A DNA stretch of 64,000 bases, taken from the NCBI RefSeq assembly GCF_900115305.1, contig NZ_FOVW01000003.1:62001-126000 (forward strand), read 5' to 3'. This document shows, piece after piece, positions 18,736 through 26,705 of this stretch. The notes under the pieces are model-generated. The model was given only the letters and a program-made list of their open reading frames with translations. It was not told the origin of the DNA and ran no database searches. Position 1 is the first letter of the stretch, and each line of letters starts with the position of its first letter. Position numbers and translations under genes: made by a program. Source of the stretch: Algoriphagus ornithinivorans (GTDB lineage Bacteria > Bacteroidota > Bacteroidia > Cytophagales > Cyclobacteriaceae).

Positions 18736-18760
18736 CCACTTTCCCCCACTTTTTCCCACT
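18736..18760 (-). promoter_or_regulatory. MraZ box: three TGG repeats at 10-nt period
   Basis: Reading the minus strand, AGTGGGAAAA, AGTGGGGGAA and AGTGGTAGAA follow one another with an exact 10-nt period, giving TGGGA-N5-TGGGG-N5-TGGTA, with a weaker fourth unit TGTGA. Characterised MraZ proteins bind TGGGN repeats separated by 5-nt spacers upstream of mraZ. The match in motif, spacing and place makes an autoregulatory site very likely. Confidence 0.8.
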
Positions 18761-19053
18761 TTAACTTAAAAGTAGCCAAAAGTTTGATCCAAGCCAATAT
18801 TTATCAAAAAATTTATCAGATTTTTTTACTGGTATTCAGCGCTTTAAGGATGATTTCATGATGTTTAAAAAACCCTCAAAATGAGCCAAAATCGAACATT
18901 TTTGAACAGAATAAGTAATCAACACCCAAGATCTTGTCAGTTTTAGTAAAAAAAGTGGGGCATTTTCCCATAAAAATTCATGCCAATTAGATTTTTGAAG
19001 ACTCCTTTAAGAAAAATATATTTTTCCTTTAGGCAGAAAAAAATAGACTCCAC
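18761..19053. other. AT-rich spacer upstream of the dcw operon
   Basis: No convincing open reading frame is seen between the MraZ boxes and the terminator of the M56 peptidase gene. The stretch is AT-rich, with many A and T runs. A lone TGGGG occurs at about 18956 on the plus strand without a phased partner. Confidence 0.5.
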
Positions 19054-19085
19054 AAAAAAACCCGGTCAGTCAACCGGGCCTTTTT
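19054..19085 (-). terminator. Rho-independent terminator of the M56/blaI operon
   Basis: Perfect 6-bp stem CCCGGT/ACCGGG (19061-19066 with 19073-19078), loop CAGTCA, flanked by an A run on one side and a T run on the other. On the minus strand the stem is followed by seven T's, placing it about 25 nt after the M56 peptidase stop. The flanking A/T runs would let it work in both directions. Confidence 0.8.
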
Positions 19086-19104
19086 AGATTATCAACACAC
19101 AATT

Positions 19105-21102
19105 TTATTTTTTGGAATCTTCCTTAGTTTTTTTGAATTCAGCTTCGATAGCCTTTCTAAACTCCTCCATTTTCTTGGCATTTTCTTTCTGCCATTCTTC
19201 CATTTTTCTTTGAAACTCCTCGATTTTGGGTTGTTGGGATTTCTCCCATTCTTTCATCTTGGCTTCAAACTCCTTGAGCTTTGGCTCTTGTTCCTTTTCC
19301 CAAGCTTTCATTTTTTCCTCCCAAGCTTTTACCCTCGGTTCATTTTCTTTTTCCCAAGCTTTCATCTGTTGTTCAAACTCCTTCATTCTTGGCTCCTGAG
19401 ACTTTTGCCATTCCTCCATTTTCTTTTGCCATTCTTTGAGCTTAGGTTCAAACTCCTTCATTGATTCCTCTGCTTTTTTAGCCCAAAGCTCAGCCTTAGC
19501 TTCCCATTCTTTTACCCACTTTTCTCTCTCTTCTCCGGACATTTCTGAGGTATCAGACAAATGCATTGGAGGCATCGGGGGCATATTAAACCCTTTCAAA
19601 GGCATGTTGGGCATAGGCGGCATGCTCTCCATGATTTCCATGCCGAATACCATAGGAGGCATCATCTCTTTAGGAAATTCAGGAACAGCCATTACCATAA
19701 AGTTTTCTGGGAATTCAGGGGCTACCATCATGTCAAGCTTAGGAGCTGGACTTAAGGAAGGTCCATTTTTGAATATCATGGATGTCTTCCCTTTCATAAT
19801 AATAGTGTCCCCATTTGAAATCAAAGTATCCCCTTTAATTTGATATCGGAAGCTATTAGATCCCTGGCCTTTCAGAATAAAAGTATTGCCATCCGACTCC
19901 CAAATCATAGGCTCTTCACCTTCGACTTTTATTACTTTTTTGGTTTCCTCCTTTTTACTGGTATCTGCCTTTGTCCAAGTGGGCTTAAGCTCACTTTTTG
20001 GGATGAAATCACCCAAATCCGGGTTTTCTAGATACACATTTGGTTCTTCTCTTTCTGTGTTTAGCGGAGAATCCTGCTGGGCACTTGCCATCAGTCCCGC
20101 ACTTAATAATAGGGTTAGTAGCATGGGTAGTGAAATAATAGGGTTTTGTGGATAAATCTGGGCTGGAAATCCCATCATTCTTTTAATTCTATGAAGGGTT
20201 GGATTCCTTCTTTTACTGGCTGTCATAGCCAATTCCGGTGCGTTTTGTTGTTTAAAATTTAATACTTCGGCCAAACTATAAGCGAGTTCCTTGGGCTCCA
20301 CTCCCGTCGACACTGCCAAATCATCGGCTGCATTTTCTCTCAGTTCTTTAACAGTCTGATTCATCCACCAGAAACATGGATGGTAAAAAAAGAATACCTC
20401 CATCATAGACTGCATCAAGTTGGTGAGGTAATCATACCTTTTGATATGGGCTAGTTCGTGTGCAATAATTGCCTCCAACTGGCTTGGACTAAGATGAAAT
20501 ATTAATCCAGCAGGTATCAGAATCATAGGCTTGAAAACCCCAAAGGTCAACGGAGAAAGGCTATTCTGGGTAATCCTTAAACTCACATTTCTACTGATCC
20601 CCAATCTTTTTCTCACTTTTTCAACAGCAGCAAGCAGAGTATAATCCTCAGTGTTAATACTGGCTTTTCTTAAGCTCCTAATCTCCGAAAGACTGGTAAA
20701 AAGTCTCATCAAGAATAATATGGAACCAAAAAACCAAAAGTTAACGAATAAGGGAATTTGAGATTCTATCCATAAAATAGACGACTCGATCCAAGAAAGA
20801 TTAGACTCTGCAATTCCTCCTGATAGTTGAAAAAAGATCAGTTCTGAGCTGCTAGATAGCTTACTCCCGATTACCGGAAGAACCGAAAACTCGTACCATA
20901 GTGTAGCGAATGCAACTATCAAACTCATGCCTAAGGCAGCCACTGCAAGTTTGTATTTGAATTCCGGGCTTTTCTTGGAAAATAGCTTCAAGGCTATCCA
21001 TAGAAAAGCGCTAATTAATATCAACTGCCAGATGGAATGGACCAAGGTCCAGCCCAAGGCCTGCAGGAGATTTTCCGGAATCCAATCATTCAATAGATTC
21101 AT
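19105..21102 (-). CDS. BlaR1-type M56 membrane metallopeptidase with helical C-terminal repeats
   Basis: A 665-residue inner-membrane peptidase of family M56, the sensor/protease partner of BlaI-type repressors. Membrane helices occur near residues 12-40, 50-72 and 108-135, and one near 325. The zinc site is HELAH at 215-219. No penicillin-binding sensor domain is fused, unlike true BlaR1. Instead the extracytoplasmic part has a small beta region (about 400-445), a Met/Pro-rich linker (about 455-515) and a long charged helix (about 530-660) holding six 18-residue repeats. It overlaps the upstream blaI-like gene by 4 nt. By family analogy it cleaves or inactivates the repressor on a signal; the signal is unknown. 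Confidence 0.9.
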   Translation of the reverse strand: MNLLNDWIPENLLQALGWTLVHSIWQLILISAFLWIALKLFSKKSPEFKYKLAVAALGMSLIVAFATLWYEFSVLPVIGSKLSSSSELIFFQLSGGIAESNLSWIESSILWIESQIPLFVNFWFFGSILFLMRLFTSLSEIRSLRKASINTEDYTLLAAVEKVRKRLGISRNVSLRITQNSLSPLTFGVFKPMILIPAGLIFHLSPSQLEAIIAHELAHIKRYDYLTNLMQSMMEVFFFYHPCFWWMNQTVKELRENAADDLAVSTGVEPKELAYSLAEVLNFKQQNAPELAMTASKRRNPTLHRIKRMMGFPAQIYPQNPIISLPMLLTLLLSAGLMASAQQDSPLNTEREEPNVYLENPDLGDFIPKSELKPTWTKADTSKKEETKKVIKVEGEEPMIWESDGNTFILKGQGSNSFRYQIKGDTLISNGDTIIMKGKTSMIFKNGPSLSPAPKLDMMVAPEFPENFMVMAVPEFPKEMMPPMVFGMEIMESMPPMPNMPLKGFNMPPMPPMHLSDTSEMSGEEREKWVKEWEAKAELWAKKAEESMKEFEPKLKEWQKKMEEWQKSQEPRMKEFEQQMKAWEKENEPRVKAWEEKMKAWEKEQEPKLKEFEAKMKEWEKSQQPKIEEFQRKMEEWQKENAKKMEEFRKAIEAEFKKTKEDSKK
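19126..19449 (-). repeat. Six in-frame 54-bp repeats (18-residue helical units)
   Basis: Residues 552-659 of the M56 protein divide into six consecutive 18-residue units, for example EPRMKEFEQQMKAWEKEN, EPRVKAWEEKMKAWEKEQ and EPKLKEFEAKMKEWEKSQ. Each has aromatic residues at unit positions 7 and 14 and a Glu/Lys-rich remainder. Eighteen residues equal five helical turns, so the aromatic residues would line one face of a single long helix. Confidence 0.85.
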
Positions 21103-21473
21103 GATTTTTTATTTTCAAGTTGGTCTAAAAAGTTTCGAATCTCATTCAATTCTTCTTGGGAAGGGTTTTCTTCTCCCAATGCCTGAATCACCAAGGATTT
21201 ACTTGAGCCACCAAAAGCAGTGCTCATCAAATTCTTTAAAAGTGATTTTTGCGTTTCTTTTTGATTAGTCAAAGGACTATAGATATGAGTTCTACTTTGC
21301 TCATTTCGAGAAAGCATTCCTTTCGCATGCATGATCTGCATAATCTTTAATGTGGTAGTGTACCCTGTATCTTTGGTCTCCGCCAACTTTTCATGTACCT
21401 GTCGTACACTTGCTTCTCCCATCTTCCAAAGGATAGATAAGATCTCCAATTCTGCTTCTGTTGGTTTGTTCAT
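21099..21473 (-). CDS. BlaI/MecI/CopY-family transcriptional repressor
   Basis: A 124-residue winged-helix repressor. The N-terminal domain carries 'PTEAELEILSILWKMGEASVRQVHEKL' and 'YTTTLKIMQIMHAKGML', the hallmark helix-turn-helix of BlaI/MecI proteins. The C-terminal 50 residues would form the dimerisation domain that the partner protease attacks. It is the first gene of a two-gene operon with the M56 peptidase (4-nt ATGA overlap). Three TACGA-N6-TCGTA palindromes upstream overlap its promoter, so autorepression is expected. Confidence 0.93.
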   Translation of the reverse strand: MNKPTEAELEILSILWKMGEASVRQVHEKLAETKDTGYTTTLKIMQIMHAKGMLSRNEQSRTHIYSPLTNQKETQKSLLKNLMSTAFGGSSKSLVIQALGEENPSQEELNEIRNFLDQLENKKS

Positions 21474-21482
21474 GTGAGTCTA

Positions 21483-21550
21483 TACGATTGTCTTCGTACA
21501 AAGTTTACGAAAAGTGTCGTATTATCAAAAAAAGTACGATAAGAATCGTA
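21483..21550. promoter_or_regulatory. Promoter with three BlaI-type operators
   Basis: Three 16-bp inverted repeats of the form TACGA-N6-TCGTA lie at 21483-21498, 21506-21521 and 21535-21550, with centres 23 and 29 bp apart. On the minus strand TTTG (21529-21526), an 18-nt spacer and TAAACTTTG (21507-21499) form a near-consensus Bacteroidota promoter. The middle operator sits between the -33 and -7 elements, the first just downstream of -7 and the third upstream of -33, so bound repressor would block RNA polymerase directly. Confidence 0.82.
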
Positions 21551-21583
21551 TTAAAATCTGTTAAAAATTTGACCTTCAATACA

Positions 21584-22384
21584 TTATTTTAATCTAGACA
21601 AGGCCTTTTCACCTTTTCTCTCCAGACCAGCCCGAAAAAATTCACCCAATCCTGGCCAAGTCCCGGCTATTTTGGCAAGCAATCCTCTTCGCTCCGGAAT
21701 GCAAATCATCCGTTTTGGCTTTTTTATTAATTGGACGATAGCCTCGCGAACATCAATAGGAGTCAGTACTTTTTCCGGGCCACTGAAACTCAAAACTGAT
21801 TCTTTCGGATAATTTAGCTGCGTTTCCAGCATGGGGGTTCGGACTAAATCAGGACAGACTACTGAAACTTCCACACCATACTCTTCCAATTCTGCCGCCA
21901 CAGCAAGTGAAAAACCACGAATCGCAAATTTGGAAGCTGTATATAATGAAAGCCCTGCAACTGGTGCTATTCCTGCAAGAGAGGAAATGTTGATAATATG
22001 CCCAAACTCCTGATTTTTCATTTCCCTCGCAATCAGGGTAGTGCCTAGGATACTACCTTTTGTATTGATATCTAAGTGATAGGCAATGTCGCTAATTTTA
22101 TAATTCAGCAAAAATCCAGGCTGGATTACACCTGCACAATTAATAAGGTGAGATATGGGAGTGAATCGTCCTTTCGCAAGATCAATAGCTTTATTCCAAG
22201 TATCTTCTTGAGTGATATCTGCGGCGATCAAACTGATTTGTTCATTTTCCTGAAAAGATTCTTTCAAAGCTTTTTCATCGGTATCAATCAAAATCAGATT
22301 AGTGGAAAGCTTGGCAAAATAATTAGCCAGCTCCAAACCGATACCACTTGCAGCACCGGTAATTATCAGTAAGGTAGGGTTCAT
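21584..22384 (-). CDS. Short-chain dehydrogenase/reductase
   Basis: A 266-residue classical SDR oxidoreductase. Cofactor motif TGAASGIG lies near residue 9, followed by 'LIDTDE' (Asp after strand 2, favouring NAD), 'NCAGV' near 86 and the catalytic S-Y-K set ('NISSLAGIAP' near 132, 'YTASKFAIRG' near 148-157). The C-terminus is basic and may touch membranes. Substrate unknown. Divergent from the Old Yellow Enzyme gene with a 110-nt shared upstream region. Confidence 0.88.
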   Translation of the reverse strand: MNPTLLIITGAASGIGLELANYFAKLSTNLILIDTDEKALKESFQENEQISLIAADITQEDTWNKAIDLAKGRFTPISHLINCAGVIQPGFLLNYKISDIAYHLDINTKGSILGTTLIAREMKNQEFGHIINISSLAGIAPVAGLSLYTASKFAIRGFSLAVAAELEEYGVEVSVVCPDLVRTPMLETQLNYPKESVLSFSGPEKVLTPIDVREAIVQLIKKPKRMICIPERRGLLAKIAGTWPGLGEFFRAGLERKGEKALSRLK

Positions 22385-22494
22385 CGTTGGGGTGATCAGG
22401 CTTTTAAGATAATCAATTTTTTGAATCGTGAACTTTCATTAAGACTAGTTAGTTGTATAGACATTCAATTTTAGAACTAAACCAATTATTCTTT

Positions 22495-23604
22495 ATGAGT
22501 ACTAAACAAGCACTTTTACAACCTATAGAGGTTGGAGGCATGAAACTTTCCAATAGAGTTTGGATGGCTCCAATGACCAGAAGCAGAGCTAACAATGAGG
22601 AGAATGCTCCTTTTGATATTCACGTAAAATACTACGAACAAAGAGCTTCCTCTGGATTAATTATCACTGAAGGTTCCCAAATCTCTAAAAAAGCGGTGGG
22701 ATATGTTAATACCCCGGGCATTCACTCCAAAGCGCAAGTGGAAGGCTGGAAAAAGGTAACTGAGGCAGTTCATGCCAAAGGAGGTCATATTTTCATCCAG
22801 TTATGGCACGTAGGAAGAATTTCTCACCCTGATTTTCATAATGGGGAATTACCACATGCCCCATCTGCGATCAACCCTAATTCCAAGTCTTATACTCCAG
22901 AGGGATTCAAGGAGACTGTCACTCCAAAGGAAATGACTTTGGAAGATATCAAACAAACTATCCAAGATTTTAAAAATGGAGCAAAGAATGCCATGGAGGC
23001 AGGCTTTGATGGAGTAGAAATCCACTCTTCCAACGGCTATTTGCTTCACCAATTTTTCAACAACTCTTCCAACCAGCGAACTGATGAGTATGGTGGAAGC
23101 ATAGAAAACAGGGCAAAAATTCTATTTGAGATCATTGATGCCATTAAAGAAGTGATGCCTGAAAACAGAATTGGTGTAAGACTGAATCCTTCCTTGCATG
23201 GAGCTTTTGGAATGGAGGCAGATGAAGAGACAATTCCAACATTTGATTACATAGTCAATAGGCTAAACGATTACAACTTATCGTATCTACACCTATCAGA
23301 GCCTTTCACCGATGTATCAGAGATCTCTTATTTGGAGTCAAACATCGCAAAGCGATACAGACCGATGTATAAGGGTACTTTGGTGATCAATAATAATTTT
23401 GATCAAGAAAGTGGAAATAAAGTGATTGAGGAAGGATTAGCCGATGCTGTCGCATTTGGTAAACCATTTATTTCTAATCCTGACTTGCCTGAGAGATTTG
23501 CGGAAGGTGCGCCTTTGCAAGACTGGGATCAGGACACATTTTACACTCCTGGGAAGAAAGGTTATACAGATTATCCAAGCTTGAAAGAGTCAAAAGTTGG
23601 TTAA
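22495..23604 (+). CDS. Old Yellow Enzyme-family NADH:flavin oxidoreductase / ene-reductase
   Basis: A 369-residue FMN-containing TIM-barrel enzyme of the OYE/NemA family, reducing activated C=C bonds (enones, nitro-alkenes, quinones) with NAD(P)H. 'NRVWMAPMTRSRA' at residues 20-32, 'QLWHVGRISHP' near 102, the substrate-binding H177-x-x-N180 pair and 'DEYGGSIENRAKILFEI' near 196 are diagnostic. The usual HGAN is HSSN here, keeping both key residues. ATG 22495 (MSTKQALL) is chosen over an upstream in-frame TTG. A terminator hairpin follows at 23616. Confidence 0.93.
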   Translation: MSTKQALLQPIEVGGMKLSNRVWMAPMTRSRANNEENAPFDIHVKYYEQRASSGLIITEGSQISKKAVGYVNTPGIHSKAQVEGWKKVTEAVHAKGGHIFIQLWHVGRISHPDFHNGELPHAPSAINPNSKSYTPEGFKETVTPKEMTLEDIKQTIQDFKNGAKNAMEAGFDGVEIHSSNGYLLHQFFNNSSNQRTDEYGGSIENRAKILFEIIDAIKEVMPENRIGVRLNPSLHGAFGMEADEETIPTFDYIVNRLNDYNLSYLHLSEPFTDVSEISYLESNIAKRYRPMYKGTLVINNNFDQESGNKVIEEGLADAVAFGKPFISNPDLPERFAEGAPLQDWDQDTFYTPGKKGYTDYPSLKESKVG

Positions 23605-23615
23605 TTCACCTAGAG

Positions 23616-23634
23616 AGGCCGGTTTATCCGGCCT
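23616..23634 (+). terminator. Terminator after the OYE gene
   Basis: A 7-bp stem AGGCCGG/CCGGCCT with loop TTTAT, 11 nt after the stop codon, followed by TTCGCTTT. The T tract is interrupted, so termination may be partial. Confidence 0.65.
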
Positions 23635-23652
23635 TTCGCTTTATATTTAAAT

Positions 23653-24420
23653 ATGTGTTTGGTAGCTTTCTCCTGGCAAAATCATAGCGAATATCCATTG
23701 GTAATCTCAGCCAATCGGGATGAGTTTTTTGAACGACCCACAGCCCCTTTGCAACTCTGGGAAAATGATTTTATCGCCGGAAAAGATCTGAGAGGTGGAG
23801 GTACATGGATGGGGTTCCATTTAAACGGCCGTTGGTCTTTTTTGACGAATTATCGGGATTTCAGGAAAATGGGTTATGGGGAAATTTCAAGAGGAAAACT
23901 GGTACAAGATTTCCTGGAAGACAGTATTTCTCCCAAAGATTATTTGAAAGAAATCGAAAAGGAAAAAAATCGTTATGAGGGATTCAATCTCTTAGTTTCA
24001 GATGGAAAGGAGCTTTTCTATTTCAGTAATTTTGGGAATGGAATCCAAGAAGTCGAACCCGGAATTCATGGATTGAGTAATGGCTTGCTCAATGACCCAT
24101 GGCCCAAAACTGAGCTGGCAAAAAAGCAACTGAAGGAAACCCTCGAACAGGATCCAAGCAACAGCAAGCTCCTTCAAATCCTAAAGTCCAAGCAAACTTA
24201 TCCTTTGGAGAAATTACCTGATACAGGAGCTCCCAAAGACTTGGAAATTGCTTTGTCAGCACAACTTATCAGAGCTAACGGCAATTACGGAACTCGCTCT
24301 GCAAGTTCGGTTTTATGGAACAAAAACAACCTTATTTCCATTCAAGAAAGGACTTTCGATTGGGACGAGAGTAAATTCAAGGATGCTTCAGCACAAATTC
24401 AGACCTATTTAAGTATATGA
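23653..24420 (+). CDS. NRDE (TANGO2-type) family protein
   Basis: A 255-residue protein of the NRDE/TANGO2 family. It begins MCLVAFSW and has the name-giving motif 'SANRDEFFERPTAPL' (about residues 18-32), then 'GGTWMGFHLNGRWSFLTNYR'. The N-terminal Cys2 is the predicted nucleophile of an Ntn-hydrolase-like fold; eukaryotic TANGO2 has been linked to heme and lipid handling, but a bacterial role is not established. It overlaps the next gene by 4 nt (ATGA), so the two are co-translated. Confidence 0.88.
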   Translation: MCLVAFSWQNHSEYPLVISANRDEFFERPTAPLQLWENDFIAGKDLRGGGTWMGFHLNGRWSFLTNYRDFRKMGYGEISRGKLVQDFLEDSISPKDYLKEIEKEKNRYEGFNLLVSDGKELFYFSNFGNGIQEVEPGIHGLSNGLLNDPWPKTELAKKQLKETLEQDPSNSKLLQILKSKQTYPLEKLPDTGAPKDLEIALSAQLIRANGNYGTRSASSVLWNKNNLISIQERTFDWDESKFKDASAQIQTYLSI

Positions 24421-25388
24421 ATAAAATTTTTGATGTAATTATAGTTGGGGGAGGCCCCATTGGATTAGCCTGTGGGGTGGAAGCCCAGAAGCATGGATTA
24501 GACTATTTGATCTTGGAAAAAGGAGCTCTGACGAACTCCATTTATAATTATCCGATCAATATGCGCTTTTTTTCTACTTCCGACCGATTGGAAATGGCAG
24601 GTATCCCTTTTATGTCGGTAGAAAATAAGCCTACCCGAACTGAAGCCTTGGAATACTACAGGAGGATATTTTTCCACTTCAAACTGAATGTTAATCTGTA
24701 TGAAGGAGTAGAAAAATTGGAAAGATCCGGAGACCATTTCCAGATCACTACTTCCAAGGGAATTTACCAAACCCGGAAAATCGTATTGGCCACAGGTTTT
24801 TATGATTTGCCAAATCTGATGAATGTTCCCGGTGAGGAATTGCCCAAAGTGATGCACTATTATAAGGAGCCATGGCCTTTCATAGGACAGAAAATACTAG
24901 TGGTCGGAGGAGCTAACTCAGCAGTAGATGCAGCTTTGGAAACTTGGAGAAAAGGTGCTGAAGTAAGTATGGTTTTACTTGGTGATGAAGTGGATGACAA
25001 TGTGAAATATTGGGTGCGCCCAGATATCATGAACCGGATCAAAGAGGGAAGTATTCGTGCATTTACCCGGTCTAAGGTGAAGGAGATCAAAGAAAAAGAA
25101 GTCACCATCTCAACTCCTGAGGGAGACGTCACGATTGCCAATGACTTTGTATTGGCGATGACAGGCTATAAACCTAATTTTGCCCTCTTGGATCAGTTAG
25201 GAGTGGAATTATCACTGGATGAAAAGCGCCAACCCTGCTATGACCAAGCCAATCAGGAATCAAATGTATCGGGAGTTTACTTGGCCGGAGTGGTATGCGG
25301 AGGATTAAACACCCGAGAGTTTTTCATAGAGAACTCTATTGTGCATGCTGAATCAATTATGGAGGATATTGCTAAAAAGCTTGAGTAA
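24417..25388 (+). CDS. YpdA-like flavoprotein (putative bacillithiol disulfide reductase)
   Basis: A 323-residue two-dinucleotide-fold flavoprotein resembling YpdA. FAD motif 'IIVGGGPIGLACGVEA' lies near residue 8 and the NADPH motif 'LVVGGANSAVDAALE' near 160. The C-terminal 'GVYLAGVVCGGLNTREFFIENS' near 285 is typical of the family. It lacks the CxxC active site of thioredoxin reductases, as YpdA does. YpdA reduces bacillithiol disulfide in Firmicutes, and several Bacteroidota also make bacillithiol; that role here is inferred. Confidence 0.85.
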   Translation: MNKIFDVIIVGGGPIGLACGVEAQKHGLDYLILEKGALTNSIYNYPINMRFFSTSDRLEMAGIPFMSVENKPTRTEALEYYRRIFFHFKLNVNLYEGVEKLERSGDHFQITTSKGIYQTRKIVLATGFYDLPNLMNVPGEELPKVMHYYKEPWPFIGQKILVVGGANSAVDAALETWRKGAEVSMVLLGDEVDDNVKYWVRPDIMNRIKEGSIRAFTRSKVKEIKEKEVTISTPEGDVTIANDFVLAMTGYKPNFALLDQLGVELSLDEKRQPCYDQANQESNVSGVYLAGVVCGGLNTREFFIENSIVHAESIMEDIAKKLE

Positions 25389-25534
25389 TACACTCATTTT
25401 AATTGGCTACCTTTGCAAATCTATAAATAATAGATCCTTACTGAAGTAAAAGAAAAATCCTTCTTATACAGACTTGAATCAATTTGACTTTCAATCTAAA
25501 GTCTCAAGACCTCGGTAAGACAGAAAATAATCTA

Positions 25535-26269
25535 ATGAAAAAGAAGCCATTCAACGTTGTCTATGAGGACAACCACCTTTTGATTGTAAATAAAGCTGCG
25601 GGAGTTTTAGTGCAAGGAGACAAGACAGGGGATAAAACCCTGACTGATTACTGCAAGGATTATATTGCAGAAAAATACAATAAGCCCGGAGCAGTTTTTT
25701 TACATCCCATCCATCGCTTGGACAGACCGGTAAGTGGATTGGTGGCTTTTGCCCGAACCAGCAAAGGTTTGGAACGTATGATGGAGCTTTTTAGAAAAAG
25801 AGATATTCATAAAGTCTATTGGGCAATCGTCAAAAAACGACCAAGAGAAGAGATGGGCAAGCTCACCCACTGGCTTACCAAGGACGAGCAAAAAAATGTG
25901 GTCACTGCGCATGAGCGTGAAGTTCCAGGTTCCCAAAAGGCTGAACTGAATTATAAAACTTTGGGCAAACTGAATGATCACTGGTTGATAGAAGTGAGGC
26001 CTATCTCAGGGCGTCCTCATCAGATACGTGTTCAATTAGCTTCTATGGGTTGCCCGATCCGTGGAGATTTGAAGTATGGATTTGCGAAGCCCAATCCTGA
26101 TGCCAGCATCAACCTTCATGCTTTCAATTTAGTCTTCGTACACCCGATCAAAAAAGAGAAACTCTATCTCAGAGCCGCTTTACCGGAAAATGAATTTTGG
26201 GAGCAGTTTTATGAGTTTGAAGAAGTTAAGGCTAAAGATCAGCATCTGGATAATACGTTCTCTGGTTGA
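25535..26269 (+). CDS. RluA-family RNA pseudouridine synthase
   Basis: A 244-residue enzyme converting uridine to pseudouridine in rRNA or tRNA. Catalytic motif 'HPIHRLDRPVSGLVAFARTS' (about residues 53-72) contains the invariant Asp within HRLDRPVSG. 'ISGRPHQIRVQLASMGCPIRGD' near 165 is the second RluA signature. No S4 domain precedes it. ATG at 25535 (MKKKPFN) is preferred; an in-frame TTG 51 nt upstream adds residues without family likeness. Target base is not predictable by eye. Confidence 0.92.
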   Translation: MKKKPFNVVYEDNHLLIVNKAAGVLVQGDKTGDKTLTDYCKDYIAEKYNKPGAVFLHPIHRLDRPVSGLVAFARTSKGLERMMELFRKRDIHKVYWAIVKKRPREEMGKLTHWLTKDEQKNVVTAHEREVPGSQKAELNYKTLGKLNDHWLIEVRPISGRPHQIRVQLASMGCPIRGDLKYGFAKPNPDASINLHAFNLVFVHPIKKEKLYLRAALPENEFWEQFYEFEEVKAKDQHLDNTFSG

Positions 26270-26696
26270 TTTATTGGCTCGCGGCGACGCGACGGAGGGG
26301 CGTTTTTAATCTCCCGCGAAGAGGCAAAGTTGCAAAGGGATTGAGAGAAAGAAAGTTCCATTCCTACGGAATGAAAGAAAGGCGAAAAACCTTTTACTAC
26401 CTAACTCAAATCCCTACGGGATTGAGGTTGAATAAAATTCTCTTCCTCTCTTTGCCACTTTGCGGGAGAGTTATTTCGCCGAAGGCGTATTTCTATTGTA
26501 TTTCCACTGTATTTCACACCCTACCTTCCGCAGGCATATCTTGAAAATATCTTCTTTATCTCTAGCAGAGAAGCAAAGTCGTTAAGGGATTAAGGTTGAT
26601 CTTAGAAAATATTCTTCCTCTCTTCGCCACTTTGAGGGAGAGCTATTTCGCCGTAGGCTTATTTAGAAAATACCTTTTTGGAAAAATTTTTCTAAC
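26270..26696. repeat. Intergenic repeat block with mini-palindromes
   Basis: No credible gene; a 92-codon frame here is made of repeat sequence. Two imperfect direct copies of about 75 bp occur at 26418-26491 and 26586-26664, sharing CTTCCTCTCTT and the core GGGAGAG-TATTTCGCCG. A partly inverted version occurs at about 26305-26350. Small palindromes are scattered through it: CATTCC-TAC-GGAATG (26359-26373), AATCCC-TAC-GGGATT (26408-26423), and CGCC-GAA-GGCG. It looks like decayed members of a dispersed short-repeat family. Confidence 0.7.
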
Positions 26697-26705
26697 TTGA
26701 ATACT

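Noticed and set aside
18950..18970. Isolated TGGGG as a fourth MraZ site
   Set aside because: It is on the other strand, about 200 bp away and has no 10-nt phased partner.
19105..21102. True BlaR1 beta-lactam receptor
   Set aside because: The protein lacks a C-terminal penicillin-binding domain (no SxxK/KTG set); only the M56 protease part is shared.
26266..26544. A 92-codon open frame overlapping the RluA stop by 4 nt
   Set aside because: It is composed of the mini-palindrome and direct-repeat sequence of the region, has no recognisable domain and no signs of protein-level selection.
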